From Ciona savignyi (Eukaryota; Chordata; Ascidiacea; Phlebobranchia; Cionidae): a stretch of DNA of 64,000 nt. Positions 22,101 through 35,080 of the stretch are shown here, in pieces. The number at the start of each line of letters is the position of its first letter. The first letter of the stretch is position 1. The DNA is taken from assembly GCA_000149265.1 (NCBI GenBank), contig CH003281.1:779031-843030 (forward strand), in the 5' to 3' direction. The notes beneath the pieces were generated by a model. That model did no database searches. It had not been told where the DNA came from and saw only the letters and a program-made list of their open reading frames with translations. Position numbers and translations under genes: made by a program.

Positions 22101-25100
22101 ACATGGGTTGCTTACTGCGCACGGCTTGGAGTGACCCAGGGATTATACCTCGAGCCTCACCTGAAGAAAACGCTTATTTAGAACGTTGTTTACAAGGTTT
22201 GGATTTTAACATTTTTCCAGTGGTTAAAATATTTAAAATTCAAGTTAAAAGTAACCTTTCGAATAACATGTTTTAGACTGTTTTAATTTTGTGAAGGCAA
22301 ATTTTTCACCCAAAGTTAAAATTTTAATTTGATGCAAAACTTTATCTTTAATGTAGGCATATAACCCTTTTGGTGTGATATGATGCTTTTGTAAGATGTT
22401 AACTTTAAGCGCAGATTAAAAAACAGAATAGGACAGCTAAATTTTGATTAAAAACAACAAAGCTAATACAATTGCACTGGAGATGGCCACAGTTCTGTAG
22501 GTGAAACATTTGTCGAATACATGTTTGTTCAATTATATCGGCTCGCACATGATCTACCTCCCATGATTTGCATACTCATGCTAGTTTTCGTTGGTACTGA
22601 TAAGAATGGTATTAGTATAAGCCGTATTACATTCTCATTTTTAACTATGTCTATTGAATAAAATATACCAAAATGAACCTATTCAGTGTAAGCATAGATG
22701 CTGATGCACAAATACAAAACTACAATTAAAGTTGTCGTAAGAGCGTATTTTCTAAATGAAGAATTCCTTTTGTATTATAATTGTTCACTGAGCCACTATA
22801 ATTCGGTCATAGTGTAATGCTAGCCAACAACCAGAAGTAGACTCTGGATTTAACTCAACTTATGTTTTTATTTCCTGCATGCTTCCCCCATTGGCAACTT
22901 TAGTGTTTTTGGTTTCTAATTCCAATTTGATTGATTGTCAGCTTAGCATCCTGCCCTAACATTTCCATTAAACTGTAAACCTTTAATTTTCTCTCTATTT
23001 TAAAAACATCATTCTAATTTTTAAAAGTTTACTTTTTTAATAACCTCAGTTTTAAATTTTACTTCAATAATATTATTAAACTATTTCATTAAATTTTACT
23101 TTAATAATATTGATAACCTATTTTTAAATTTTATTTTATTAATATTGATATTTTCATTTTTAAATATAAAGATCAATAATAATAACACCTTTTTATATTT
23201 TAATATTAACAACAATAATAGGTAGCCTATATACCCTAATAAGTAATTATATTGTGCAATTCTAAATAATGAGCAGACTCAGACTAATGTATTGTGTGCA
23301 ATCGATTTACGTGACAAAGACCAGTGCATGACAATTGTAAAAATAACTATTGAGTTTGCCTATTGTGAGAAGTAACATCACGAATTATATGTGGCCATGT
23401 GTTTTTCAAATCAATACGACTTTAAAATTTTGCAAATTGATAACAACTAACTAGATAAACTGCTTTTTTTAACAGTTTAAGGTTCAGTGCCAAAGTAAAA
23501 GAAAGATGTATTATCAAATATGACATTTGCTGTTTTTAAATAATAAAATATATTGGTACAATGTTGTTTTAATTTTTTTTGTAACAAAGCTATTCTAATA
23601 TTGGTGTTCAAGCAAGGTTTGGCCCCAGTTTAGTACATTTCACAATTCCTCATGATTGTGAGACAAAAACAATATAATGTTTGATCTGAAAAACTTCAAC
23701 AATTTTATTTTATTCAAGCCTAATTTTATACTCTTCATGCATTTACCTCTGAAGAGTAAAAATAATTTGATGATATAACTAAGATGTCATATGTGATACT
23801 TTTTCAATATCTAAATTGACGTACTTAACTGGGGCCAAACTTTGCTTGAACACGAACATTAGAATAGCTTTATCACAAAAAAGTTACTACAACATTGTAG
23901 CAATATATTTTATTATTTAATTTGTATAATTGTCTTAAGACGTAACAGGCATGCTTACAGTTACAGGGTTATGCGAAATTTAATCCTCAACCATATTTAA
24001 TGCAAACACGTTCCCCATCCCACCAGACCAGCAGGGTAGAGACGAGAACACCCATGAATATCGTCCGCCACCACGAACTCTGGACATCACGATAAACGGG
24101 GCGCCAATCAAACTAAAATATTGCTTCACATGCAAGATCTTTCGACCGCCAAGAGCATCACACTGCAGTATGTGCGATAATTGTGTCGGTGAGTCTTCAT
24201 GTCTGAGGAAGTTTGAAATAGTAGTTAATTTTTCTATCAAAATGTTAATACCACTGCAATAACGTGCCAGAGTGGCAAACGACATCTCCAAATCTTGTAT
24301 TTTTAAATATAAAAACTGGCTGAAATTGCAAAACATAGTTCCCCAAATAATAGGTTGGTAAAACCAAGCTATTGGTGGTTGTATATAAACTAGTAAAAAA
24401 TTAACTTGTTAAAGCTCATTGAAACGATATTGCAAGTCAACGGCTATTATATTATTATAAACAAATATGTTTTTAAGTATGAATTGAGTAAAAGCAGGCA
24501 TAGATTTTATCAAACAATAAGCATTACGAAGCAATCGATTGTTCTTTTAACCTCAAACAATCGACCTCTTTTTACCACTTCAGTGAACAGTGGGACCTTA
24601 ATTTCGTAACATGTGTTAACTCAATGCTTTATATACAATGTTTACTTTCTGACCTACGTCGCTAGCCCACGATTTATAATAGATGAACACCGGTCTATTG
24701 CATGTTATAATTATCATCACGCTGCCTGAGTCATTAAAAAGAGACTCGTGTCTGTTTGTTTCGTCGAAGTTTATGAGAGTCTGTCGACCTAACAAACCTA
24801 AGACGTAGTAGCGTCTTAGTCACCGAGTGTATAATATGTTTGGATTTAAAGAGTTATTATGCTTCTTAAGTATTATTGTCATACCTATTACATATAACAC
24901 ATACAACATCCTTTGTCTGTGTTGTGTTCAGATTTTCACTTCATAAATTGTGTTCGGATCACAAAAGACATGGGTGTGTGGTCGATGTGATTTTGTTAAT
25001 GTTATTCCCGATGTTGGGATGCCAGATGATAGATTGTTCCTCAGACCTGTAAAGTAGCATTAAAATCCATGTAGCATTAACAATTTGTCTGCATCCTTAC

Positions 25101-28100
25101 CCGTCCGCCTCCCATGCCGGAAAAATATATTTTCCTGTGGAAATCCCACAAATTCATATTCATTGTTTTTATTGAACATTTTTCTTTTACACAGCTGGTT
25201 TTGTTTCCAAAGGACCTTTTTTAAAAACACACAATTTGAGAGACCCGTTTTTAATTAATTTTGTTAAGTGTTTAAATTGGATCTTAAGTGTCTGAGTAGC
25301 ACTGGAGTCTTTTTTTGTTCATAATTCGTTTTTAAATAGCCACATTAGCCAGTGTTATAAAAAAAATGTGAGTACTATTGTAGCCCATTATCAAAATTGT
25401 TATGATTACAAATAAATGAAATACTTTCATTGATAATAAGTGATTTCTCCCCTTCAAGTTTATTTTAGCTCATAAGTGAATTAAACATGCAGTTAGCGTA
25501 AAGCCAAATAAGTGTTATTATCCGGAATTTTTTTGGAGGAAGCCTGATTAATTTGAATCTAAAAATAGCATAGACTAAAATGTACATGTCATAATAAACA
25601 TTGTCACGTTTGATAGATGTTCATGAATTGTTTCCGACTTAAAACTTGTGTTGTCAGCAGTAGTAAGATAATCCCATAAATCAACAAAGTCTATAAATTA
25701 AATAGGGTATGATCTCCTGTATTTTTATTGTAATTGAAACCTAATAATCCATTATCCACATTTCTCTATAAATATATCTTCACTTTATATCAAAATTAAC
25801 AAGAGTTTTTTGTCCCACACCCACAATTATGTACCTTGTCAAAATAAACAAAAGACAAAAACATCTGGCACTTAGTGCTGCCTGCAGTCCTATTACCAAG
25901 GTGAACCACATCTGCAAGTTGAACATACCAACTTGCTTCTGTTCTTTTTTATAATTCTGGTTACATTTTGAAAATTCTAATATGAGAAATTTCGAATGTG
26001 TTTTTTTTACACTTACGTCACAATAAGTTTAGATTTAGTTTTTTTTTTTTAAATTTTCTTACATTGTTCAACCTATGAGAATTAATTGGCTTCAATCTTT
26101 TTAGTTGGACAATTAATTATAAGAACTTCTCTGTAATTAATTTCCTAAATCATCACCTCATACAGTGCAAGGCTGAAAAATCTAACCCTGGGTAAAATCG
26201 AACTCCCTATATAGTGTTTCAATGGTCATAGCTTTAGAGCGTTAGACCAATTGTGTTTTCAATTCTCACCCAAGGCCTCATTTTTCCAGGATTACATTGT
26301 ATAACTTCAATGTAGAATACACTTTTCTGGCAAACATTGTATGACTGTAATAGTTAAAGTTTATATATTTATTTTAATTTCTATCATTATCCATTTATTT
26401 TAGCTGATTGTATAATGGCAGGTGTATTGATTAGCGCACCTTATCTATCCATAGCCACATTCGCACAGTTTTTGGTTGTCAAATATATTGCCACTTACTG
26501 CATATCCCTTTAAAATGCTCAGTGTTATTCCACCTAGCAAACGTTCACACTTATTATAAAAATCACTGAACAAATGAATTATGTATATCCCATTAAGCAT
26601 AACAATCAAGCATAGACAATGGTGCTCTATTACCGAACATAGACTTGGTTTGATACAGTCCATAGAGTATTGTAATATGTAAATTCAAATAATTCATTGT
26701 GTTGTGAAATTGCAATAAGTTAAATTATTTATGTTGTTTTATATTCTTACTTCAGCGGCGGTGTACTTGCGACAATAAGCTTTTAAAATTTTTGTCATAA
26801 TGTTTTGAGTTCAAGAATAAGAAACTGTTTAATTGCAATGTATTGTCTTTATGCTTTTAAACTGAAACTTTTTAAATGTACCAAAGCACAATAAAAACAG
26901 TTTAATTGCAATGCATTTATTAAACAATGGAAAATTCTATTGATTAGCTATTATAACTTTGTTACATATATATTTCTTTTAAAAAACATTTATTTCTTAT
27001 TATCTTCCAAATGGTTAAGGTTTTTCTTGTAGAAATTATTATTAATGCGAGTAAAAAATCTATCGTACTGTTGATACTCTATTACTAGGTTTCAAAGATG
27101 ATATTCTTGTTGGAAAAAATATAACGCAGAGCAATACTCAGATTAAATCATACAAATCGCTGCCCTGGCCATGTCCTGTATGTATATTATATAAAGCATG
27201 CACAAAGCCTAGTCAGCTGGCTGAAGGCGGCATTTACCATGACGGCATGTGGTTAACCAATTTCTTTGTTATAGATATGAAAACCTTGATCACTGTGTAA
27301 TAGATTGCAACTCGCATAACTTTTTTTAGATCATTAAATTGTAACCGTAGTTGTCTTTAATTATTGACGTGCAAAAATATCTTTGTTATATCTAAGTTTT
27401 AGTCGCCATAAATATTTTAAACATTAGTTTCCTTATATCGGTTGCTTATTATGAGATCACAAAGCTAATTATGTCGTCATTTGCAGAGAATTTTGATCAC
27501 CACTGTCCATGGGTTGGCAACTGTGTGGGTCGGAGAAATTACCGCTATTTCTTTCTGTTTGTGACATCATTGACATTCCTTTGTTTGTTCATATTCGGAT
27601 TCTCAGTAACACATATTGTTTTATGTAAGTGAACCAGAAAATTAATATGTAGATTAAAATAAATACAATTATTTTTTTGAAACTACTATTGCTTAAATTA
27701 AATTTTAATATTGTAATAATCTGCTTTTAAAAAAACTTCAATATAATGTAAATATTAATATTTAAAAAGTAATCTAAAATAATTGCAAAATTTTAATTGA
27801 TTGTATGAACCAGTAATTTGCTTTTATAGATTAAATTCTTATACATGACTTTCTCCCTTAGTATCAGGGCTCCAAGGAGGGTTTCTGGAAGCGCTCAAAA
27901 TCAGTCCAGGAAGATATCCTTTGACATTATGTTTGATCTCTTATATGTTTTGTTTAGAATGGTATACATTAACTGCCCTGATACTAGTTGTATAACAAAC
28001 TGTTGTTTAAATTGAAAGCTGTGTCTGATTATCCACATAGTTGGCTAGCTTTGGCAACTTGACTTTTGGGCATTCGGGTAATTTCTGTGCAGGTTACTTT

Positions 28101-31100
28101 ACATTGTTTAAAACCAGTTGTATTAAACTATCCTAATTTATAATCCTGTTTGATAGTATACCCTTCTCCCATATTTATAATATACAGGGTAAATAGTAAG
28201 CAGAGTTAACCACCACTACTGCTGGACTTATCAGTATCAGTCTCAAATTCAAAAATTGTCTGAAAATATTTGTGTCGAAACATTTAAATTATCAATACAT
28301 ACCTTGGAACTAAAAAAATGTGTGTGTGTGTATGAAAAAAAGAATAGGAAGCCCCTGATTATAAATTTAATAAGGTGTCTCTTTGTCTCTTTTTGGTGTC
28401 TTTTGTTTAATACCTTAACCCTGCCACACTGTGTTGGAGATTTTGATCTGTTTCTTCAGTATTTGGTCGGTGGTTGGTTTGTCTGGGTTTCATTCCTACT
28501 TGGTGGGCAGAAGTCTGACGACAAATGAAGACGTGAGTTGATTTGTGTTTGTTGAATATTTTAATCATAATTCAAGTTTCAACTTAAATTACTGGAAGTA
28601 AGGTTATTTTCATCAGTTTGGATTCTAATTCAACGTAATATTTAATATTTCAACGTAAATTACTGGAAGTAAGGCTATCCTCATCAGTTTGGATTCTATT
28701 TCAACGTAATATTTAATATTTCAACTTAAATTACTGAAAGTAAGGTTATTCTCATCAGTTTGAATTCTAGAATTATTTGAGTCATGAAGGGTTGTAGGAT
28801 TGAAACTAGTTGCTTGCTAGATGGTTGTATCCTTTATCAAGGAATTTATAGGAAATCACCTTAACACAGTGATTTATTATTAATGCTACTAAAAAATCTA
28901 TCGTAGACTAGTGTTGATACTCTATTACAAGGTTTCAAAGATGACATTCTTGTTATTAAAAAATAAAACAGAAACTTTCTAAAAGTTTTGTACTTTAACT
29001 GAAACAAATGTAGCTATAACTATAATATACAAATTGTATTGTAGTGTAAAATATAATACAATACACTGCAATTGCTTCATTTATTGTTGGTAATCTGACG
29101 ACTCTCTGTGTTTTAACTTTTTCTGTGCTTCCCCATTCACAGGGATAAAACCTCAATATACTATTCTAATCAATAATTTCAAATTGCTCTAAAATACAAA
29201 AAAAACCAAAGCAAAACTATTTTTAGTACTAATTTGATATAAAAAAATATAATATTGCATATTCGTTTGATAAAGAAGTATAAATTTGGATTATAATTAT
29301 CATCAATTTTAACGGAAAATAATTCTATTATTTACTCTACTTTTAAAGTTAAATGCATAAAACTCAATTTGTCCCACTATGAGCACTTAATTACAAATCG
29401 GCAGAACCAAAAAATAATTCTGAATTATTTTTCCATTCTGATCTTGATTCTGACATTGGACATAAACACGAGTAATAAATTAATTTATTTTAATTTACAT
29501 GAATTGTCGCGTAAAGTTTTTGGTCGCTTGGGTGGATGTGCATAGCTTGTTTAATGGCGGTGACATTTCTAAAAGGTCATCTTCAAAGATTCAACATCCT
29601 TTCGCGTAGTGCAGAATATTTTGGATGTAATTTATATTAAACTAAAAAATGCAAGAATTTAATTAAAAGCTAAATAAAAAGGTGAAAGTAGCCTCAGATA
29701 TTTTTGATATCGTACACCAATTAATTTGTCTAAACAAAAGAGTGTTTATTTAATTTGTTGAAACAATAAAATGTTTATTTAATTTATCAATACAATAAAA
29801 CACTGTTTTGTCTATTGAAGCAGTCGGGTGTTGAACTTTACTCATTGTATTGAACAATGAACTTTAATGACAGGAAATATGTAGCGGATTTGTTCGAATG
29901 TTAGAACGAACCAGTTTTACACATTTTGTGTGGCTAATCGTTGAGTTTTGTCGACAGCAATTTTGCCATTTTTTGTTAGCTGAGTGTAAAATTTAAAGTT
30001 TTATCTCCATAACTAGTCTAAACAATTAAAACTAAACCAAATTTAAAGTAAACTTTGAAACTGAATTTGGGATATAAAAACTATTTTATTTAAATTTTAA
30101 AACTTTCCCAGTGCAATTCCATCGCTTTGTAATGTAACAGAACATTCCTATAGGTTTTTAAAATTAATTTTTACAACGAGTATACTAGTCTAACAACATA
30201 TGATTTTTCAAAAACACAGTTTTATTTGGGAATTTTTTGTATACAGTATCTTTAGTGAAGAGAATACAAATCGTTCGCTGAAATAATTTCTAATGTGGTG
30301 TTTGACGCTATTGTAGTGTGATCTTTATGTTCATACTACTTACTTTGACTATAATAGGGAGCTGCTTTACCAATGGATTGCCCTGTGAAGCGGTAATTAA
30401 ATACTCAGGCAGAGAATCGAACCTGAAACCTCTCTGTTGTGAATTCCACGTTCTAACCTTTACACTAATCTGCCAAACAAGTTCAAAGGGAATTTAAAAA
30501 AGTTAACTTATCATTTCAGATTAAAGGAACATGGTCGAAAAAGCGCAACCGTGACAACCAGAACCCGTTCGACCAGGGAGGTTTATGGAAAAACTGCTGT
30601 TACGTCTTGTGTTCCCCCCTCCCCCCTTCAATGATTAACCGAAGGGGGTTTGTGTCTGACGATTATGTGACCCCCGATTCTGCTAGGAGTAATGGGCGAA
30701 GCTATGGGTCTGGAACAGAGGGTCAGGTACTTGAAACTCAAACATTTTACGATTCATTAAAATCGTTTCTATGTTCACATTTGCAGTATTTTTATTTTTC
30801 CCCAAATTAATTATCCAAATGTTACTTTATGTGTGTGTTGCACAATGCTCTTAAAGTTGTTAATGATGTTATATTCACTTCACTTGGTTATTTTATTAAA
30901 TTTGGTTCAATAGATTTTTAAATTTTCATTCAAGAAATTATGTAATAATTGAATTACATTGTTCAGCAATTGTAGAGTTTGCAATCTAGGATTCCGAATG
31001 AAGAAATGGTTGGTAATTAAAAACTTTATTCCAAAATGTTGTAAAAAAAATTTTTATATTGTCCAGACCATTGCTCCGCAACCAATGTGCCGCAAGACAA

Positions 31101-32676
31101 TGCTAGGTGTGCCGCAGGAAAATATTTTTTTACACACAGTTTTTTTACAAAATAAAAAATAAAAAGAATTTTAATTTTTTGTTTTATTACGACTTTTAAA
31201 CACATTGCTAATATAATATCAAATATATATAGCTTGTCAGAAGACCTCCCTTTGTACAATTTTGACTGCAATGTGCCGTCAAATTTAGTGAGTTTCTAAA
31301 TGTGCCTCCAGTGAATAAAGGTTGCGAAGCACTGGTCCACACTATCGTACAAATCCACAGATTATGCTCACAAGTTCACCGAACAGTCAATATGTTGTTT
31401 TCATTGATCATAATTTATGAAGTTTGTTTTTATTTAACCAATTAAGTTGGGAATCCATGTTGGGTTCATCACAAGACATTTTTAAAATAGAAATTGGTAC
31501 ATGAATCGGTTTGACTGAATATTTCTGCTCTAAAAATGTCCAAAGATTTCTTAATTATTGTAACCTTCAAGCAACCCCAACATTTCACCACTTACCCTCC
31601 AGAGAGCTGAGCCTCAGGGTCACATCGAGTATTACGACACGGAAAACGCCTCCTACCCCCGACAACCGTCGTACCCCCGACAAGCTACGCACCCACAGCC
31701 AAAAAATGATATCGATTCCAAGCAAACCACTACAGATATTCCACCAGGTGGGAGTCTTGAGCTGTGCCTACAAACTTATTTTTCAAACCTCAAAATTTGG
31801 GTACGGTCGTGTGGCCGAATGGCTGAAACGACCGATACATATACTAACTCTTGTAAAAAAAACGGTACTAGTAACGAGCCCATCATGGGTTCGAAACTTG
31901 AAAAAAAACAAAAAACAAAAAAAACATCAAAACTTGGTTTATCAATGGCCATAGTGTATAACCCATTTCATTCAAGTTTCAACTAACATAAGTATTATCC
32001 TAGATTTTTTGTTGAAGCATCTTAATATTCATTTATAAACTTCCCACTTATACACCTGGTCATTATAGAGATTTAATTTAAATTAACCCACACTAGTATC
32101 AACCAACATTAGTTAAAATCAACATAACTTTTCCCGGTTTAAACTACTCTTGGTTGATGCTCCTTGGTTTAATCCGCAAGTTTGAAAATGATGATTTAGC
32201 CACTTCTACACCGAACCCAGTCATTGTTTTATTGAACAAAAAAACCGAGATTAGATATTTATATTTCGATTTTGCTCATTTTGGAACTTCTCACAATGCT
32301 TATCGACGTTTTTAATATTTCAGTGGTGTTAAGTGATGAAAACGAACCGGCAGTCACAATATCCCACCACGCCTACCCCATGGAGTCGCTGGGTGTCAAC
32401 CACCAGCCGCTCGCGCATGTCAGTTATAACAGCAACAACTCCGTTGCGTACCGCAGTGAAACGAACCCGAACGTCGTCATTGAACATTTAGGCCCGGTTG
32501 CCAGAGTGAATGGCTCCGTGGTGTCAGACTCCACGGCAGATGCCGGAGACCATGACGTGTCAAATGTCACGGTCGTTTCTTCCGACTCCAGGACATTATT
32601 GCTGGAGGAGCCGAAGAAAAACGGAATTTTGCCGCAGCAGGAGAAAGCAAAACTGCCGAAAATTAGCTCCGTATAA
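19105..32676 (+). CDS. ZDHHC14: Palmitoyltransferase, ZDHHC9/14/18 subfamily, ten exons
   Basis: Exons: 19105-19290, 21163-21284, 22024-22196, 24027-24188, 27487-27624, 27862-27913, 28430-28532, 30520-30726, 31603-31747, 32324-32676 (546 aa). It S-acylates cysteines of membrane-associated proteins at Golgi or plasma membrane. Seen: a Ser-rich N-terminus; [15 protein letters not shown] at 61-75; membrane segments near 80-101, 113-133, 237-260 and 279-300; the zinc-binding Cys-rich domain from C193 ([17 protein letters not shown]) to the catalytic DHHC at 218-221 followed by [12 protein letters not shown] (TTxE) at 308-311; NPFDQGG; and a long polar tail ending PKISSV, a class I PDZ-ligand form. 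The order and junction sequences fit ZDHHC14/18; one gene probably serves for the vertebrate trio. An in-frame stop lies 30 nt upstream of the chosen ATG. The intron 27914-28429 is U12-type. Confidence 0.9.
20907..21162 (+). other. Intron 1 of the palmitoyltransferase gene: AT-rich, no extra exon seen
   Basis: The open frame covering this stretch runs through T-rich intron sequence up to the real acceptor TTTTTCAG at 21162. Its composition (Phe, Asn, Ile, Leu) is that of translated AT-rich DNA. Confidence 0.7.
23040..23170. repeat. Degenerate AT-rich tandem repeat in intron 3
   Basis: About three imperfect copies of a unit of roughly 45-50 bp containing TTTTAAATTTTACTTCAATAAT-like sequence. 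Confidence 0.55.
23536..23920. repeat. Long inverted repeat (fold-back element) in intron 3
   Basis: The arm at 23536-23640 and the arm at 23817-23920 are inverted copies about 105 bp long with roughly a dozen mismatches. Both contain AAAGCTATTCTAAT, GTGTTCAAGCAA and TTTGGCCCCAGTT. The loop is about 175 bp. The arms end in TTAAATAATAAAATATATTG and its complement. It lies 106 bp upstream of exon 4 and could fold in the pre-mRNA. It may be a decayed MITE; I see no clear target duplication. Confidence 0.8.
27020..27115. repeat. Dispersed repeat, copy 1 of 2
   Basis: About 85 bp around AAAAAATCTATCGTA, TGATACTCTATTAC and GGTTTCAAAGATGA match 28882-28970. Neither copy has obvious ends. Confidence 0.7.
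27914..28429 (+). other. U12-type (minor spliceosome) AT-AC intron
   Basis: The donor is ATATCCTTTG directly after AGTCCAGGAAG, the textbook U12 AT-AC 5' splice site. The 3' end has a branch-like TACCTTAACC at 28411-28420 and terminates TGCCACAC, placing the presumed branch A 11-12 nt from the AC. No GT-AG alternative joins the flanking exons. With this splice the frame reads [16 protein letters not shown], matching the conserved ZDHHC segment SPxSVLExxxCFFSxW. Confidence 0.9.
28575..28770. repeat. Tandem repeat of about 75 bp, 2.6 copies
   Basis: Successive blocks contain TTTCAACTTAAATTACTGG, AAGTAAGGTTATT and CATCAGTTTGGATTCTA. It starts 40 bp after exon 7 of the palmitoyltransferase gene. 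Confidence 0.85.
28775..29165 (+). mobile_element. Old SINE remnant, expanded by insertions
   Basis: The head half (GTAGGATTGAAACTAGTTGC, TTGCTAGATGGTTGTATCC) and the tail half (ACACTGCAATTGCTTC, GTAATCTGACGACTCTCTGT, CATTCACAGGGATAAAACC) are separated by unrelated sequence that includes the second copy of the 27020 repeat (28882-28970). Confidence 0.5.
30350..30475 (-). mobile_element. tRNA-like SINE head fragment, minus strand
   Basis: On the minus strand there is an A-box-like TTAGTGTAAAGG and a B-box GGTTCGATTCTC at tRNA-like spacing, followed by a short body. It is too diverged to be a functional tRNA. It ends 45 bp before exon 8. Confidence 0.45.
31066..31337. mobile_element. Probable decayed hAT-like element in intron 8
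   Basis: GACCATTGCTCCGCAACC at 31066-31083 is matched by GGTTGCGAAGCACTGGTC at 31320-31337, an 18-bp inverted repeat with two mismatches. ATGTGCCGCAA and ATGTGCCGTCAA recur inside each end. I see no 8-bp target duplication, so the boundaries are uncertain. Confidence 0.5.
31804..31905 (+). mobile_element. tRNA-Ser-like short element in intron 9
   Basis: GGTCGTGTGGCCGAATGGCT resembles the A-box arm of a class II (Ser/Leu) tRNA, and GGGTTCGAAACTTG the B-box arm. The element is about 100 bp with an A-rich 3' end. It belongs to the same family as the cluster at 38548-39990. Confidence 0.7.
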
Positions 32677-34034
32677 AAAGTGATTCCCCACATGTACATA
32701 CTACAGGTGCTATGTTAGCATTTCGTTAGATCCTATTAGAGCAAAGCATTCCTTTGTTTTTGCAAAAATTGATCTTTATAAAAAATAACATTCTCTTATT
32801 CTGAACTTTTGTCTCCGACAAAATACGCCTTCGTGTTTAAATATGTCTGATGATCTTTTTGCTCCATTAGCCTCGAAACCCAAGATGTATTTTTGTAATT
32901 TAGACTAAGATACCAAATAATTTCCATATATTCGTACACTGATTAGTTTCCAAAAGTGATTTGATTTACAAATATCGCTGTTTTAGTATGTCGTACAATT
33001 CCCAAGCGTTTCTGTTGCATTTTCTCGGTCGGGGGATTTCCCTATGCAAGGAAGTTTAGAATTTGTCAAATTTTATCGGTTTTAAGAAATAATAATCTTT
33101 TCGCTTGTCTTAAAACCTAACGGTTTGTTTTGCACTCTATTGCTATTGTGTCGTAATTATCAAATATAATACGCTTTATGATATTATACACCGGCTGGTT
33201 AGCGCAATCGGGTATTGAGAACTTCAGCCGAAAGGTTGATTTGGAACCATCGGCGAGGTAGTCGGTTGGATCCTTAGACAATGCACTTAGTGGACGTTAC
33301 TTGGAATATTAGGTTGAACTTAAAAAAAACTCTCTGTCATATACAACTTTTTGCAACTGCAGCAGTTGGCCGACGATAGAAGCAAATAATCGTAAAATTG
33401 GCCGATCAAATAGCTACCTGGGTTAGTGCGTTGCACTTCAACCGAAGTGTTGTAGGATTGAAACTTGTCACTAGCTCGTCGGTTGTGTCATTACCTTAAC
33501 CTAGTGGTTCGATGTGATCCTAATTACATTCACAAACATAACCATGTTCGGCACCCAGAGTATGGGACGCAAAAAATGGCGGATACCGAAGTGATTCAAA
33601 CCTAGCTCTCAAAAGGTTTAAATATGGGTGTAAGCCGTGTTTTAACGTTTCTTAGAAACAATATAGAAGAATATCACAGTATTTAAAAGGGAGACAAAAA
33701 AACGGCAATAAATACACCAGTTAAAACACGTCAGTAGGCTACATATACAAGGTTAAACGGATGTGGCCGTTAAACTTTACATTAATCAAGGCAAATCTAA
33801 TTGATCAAAATTAATAAAGTTAAAACTTTAGGGGCGGCTTTATTAGATTTAAAATTGATTAAGAACCGAAAAAAAATTTCCAAAAACACACTTAAAAATT
33901 AAATAAGGTGCAATGCAGTTATTGCATGCACTTAAATACAGTGTGTTAAAATAGGATTAAGTTGTATGACATGTTCACATAATTGCCTAGTGAAATGAAA
34001 TCATACCAACAATAAATTTGTTTTCGTGTTTAGG
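32677..34034. other. 3' flank of the palmitoyltransferase gene and SINE remnants
   Basis: The first few hundred bases after the stop at 32676 should be 3' UTR; I found no clear AATAAA. Two SINE-like head fragments lie at 33190-33400 and 33415-33490 (AGCCGAAAGGTTG, GGTAGTCGGTTGGATCC, AACCGAAGTGTTGTAGG). Confidence 0.45.
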
Positions 34035-34322
34035 AAAGGATATTCATGTTTATCCCCCAGTGAATGAAAAAAAACTAAGGTGGTTAACACACGGCAATCG
34101 TCAGATCACCTCGCGCCCATCGTCGGGTTACCGGAGCTATTTCAGTGTGTTATATATGATAGACACGTTCCTTCAATTTGGTAAAACTCATTATCCGCTG
34201 GGTTCAGGCAATGTCCGTAAAGTGCCTTGCCCAAGGACACAACCGACTAGCTAGCGAGCAGTTTCGCACCTGCAACCTTTCGATTAAAAGGCGACGCACC
34301 TAACCGCTGAACCAACCGGATG
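34035..34322 (-). mobile_element. tRNA-derived SINE, near full length, minus strand
   Basis: A well-preserved copy whose 3' body (TTCATGTTTATCCCC on this strand) starts at about 34045 and whose tRNA-like head, with A-box TGGTTCAGCGG on the minus strand, ends at 34320. Confidence 0.85.
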
Positions 34323-34830
34323 TTTAAACTACATTCTAAGTTTTAAAATATCTAGATCATGTTGGCTACAATATATAGTTCTATTTCGGTTTGAAAACTT
34401 GTTATAGCTCAACGATTTCGGACGGACAAGTCAGCTCTGTCGTGCTTTTTGGTAAAAATTAAAAAAATTGGAGAAATTACCCAAGTAAGTAAAATATAAT
34501 TACCTTTTTAACATATGTGGTAAATGGACTAACAACATATACAATGAATTTAAATTTGTGTTAATAAGGTTGGAAAGTATGATCGATAGAAAATGTAATG
34601 CTAAAACAAAATGAATTACTATATATATTTTTTTTTAAATCTAGGGAATTCCCGTGGTATAAATTCCAAATTGTTATCCACTATAAATCTAGTAGGCTAG
34701 ATTTATTCCAATTTAATAAATTGGTTATTTCGGATGAATAGACTCCTCTGTTTAACGAAAAAATGTCCCCCTTTTAAAGGGACCCATAAATATAATTTTA
34801 ACAACAACGTTTTTGCTTATATTACCCAAA

Positions 34831-35080
34831 GATGGCCCACACATAAAACTTTAATGTGGGGTAAAACAACGTTCATTATTTCGCTTGAAGATGTTAACCA
34901 CAACAAAAACATCTGCTCAATCCGGATTATCTGCTTCCCGCGATGTTAGAGAACGTGCTGAGCATAAGGAAACATTTTCTCGATGCGACGAGTAAAAATG
35001 CACAAAGGAAATACTGTTGCAACGGTTAAACAAACACCATCTTGTCTTAAATTGCGTATGGTCATCTTAAATGGCTAAAA
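34831..35080 (+). pseudogene. Decayed duplicate of the Arg-rich peptide gene's upstream region
   Basis: Positions 34831-34970 align with 36645-36778, sharing AAACTTTAATGTG, ACAACAAAAACATCTGCTCA and TGTTAGAGAA.GTGCTGAGCA. Weaker similarity continues through 34985-35045, but the TATA box present at 36826 is lost. At 35071 a start codon begins a frame (MAKTFLV, then stop) that could be the ruined signal-peptide start. The duplication of the upstream block is seen directly; the coding remnant is a guess. Confidence 0.55.

Noticed and set aside
21857-22276. 139-codon frame starting MKVPPKYT
   Set aside because: Only the part from 22024 to 22196 is a real exon of the palmitoyltransferase; the upstream part is intron and the ATG is incidental.
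23980-24336. 118-codon minus-strand frame
   Set aside because: It is the antisense shadow of the zinc-binding-domain exon at 24027-24188.
31804-31905. Possible functional tRNA-Ser gene
   Set aside because: A-box and B-box arms are present, but the acceptor stem, anticodon arm and CCA-proximal end cannot be formed.
32424-32699. Minus-strand frame opposite the last palmitoyltransferase exon
   Set aside because: Antisense shadow of the coding exon 32324-32676.
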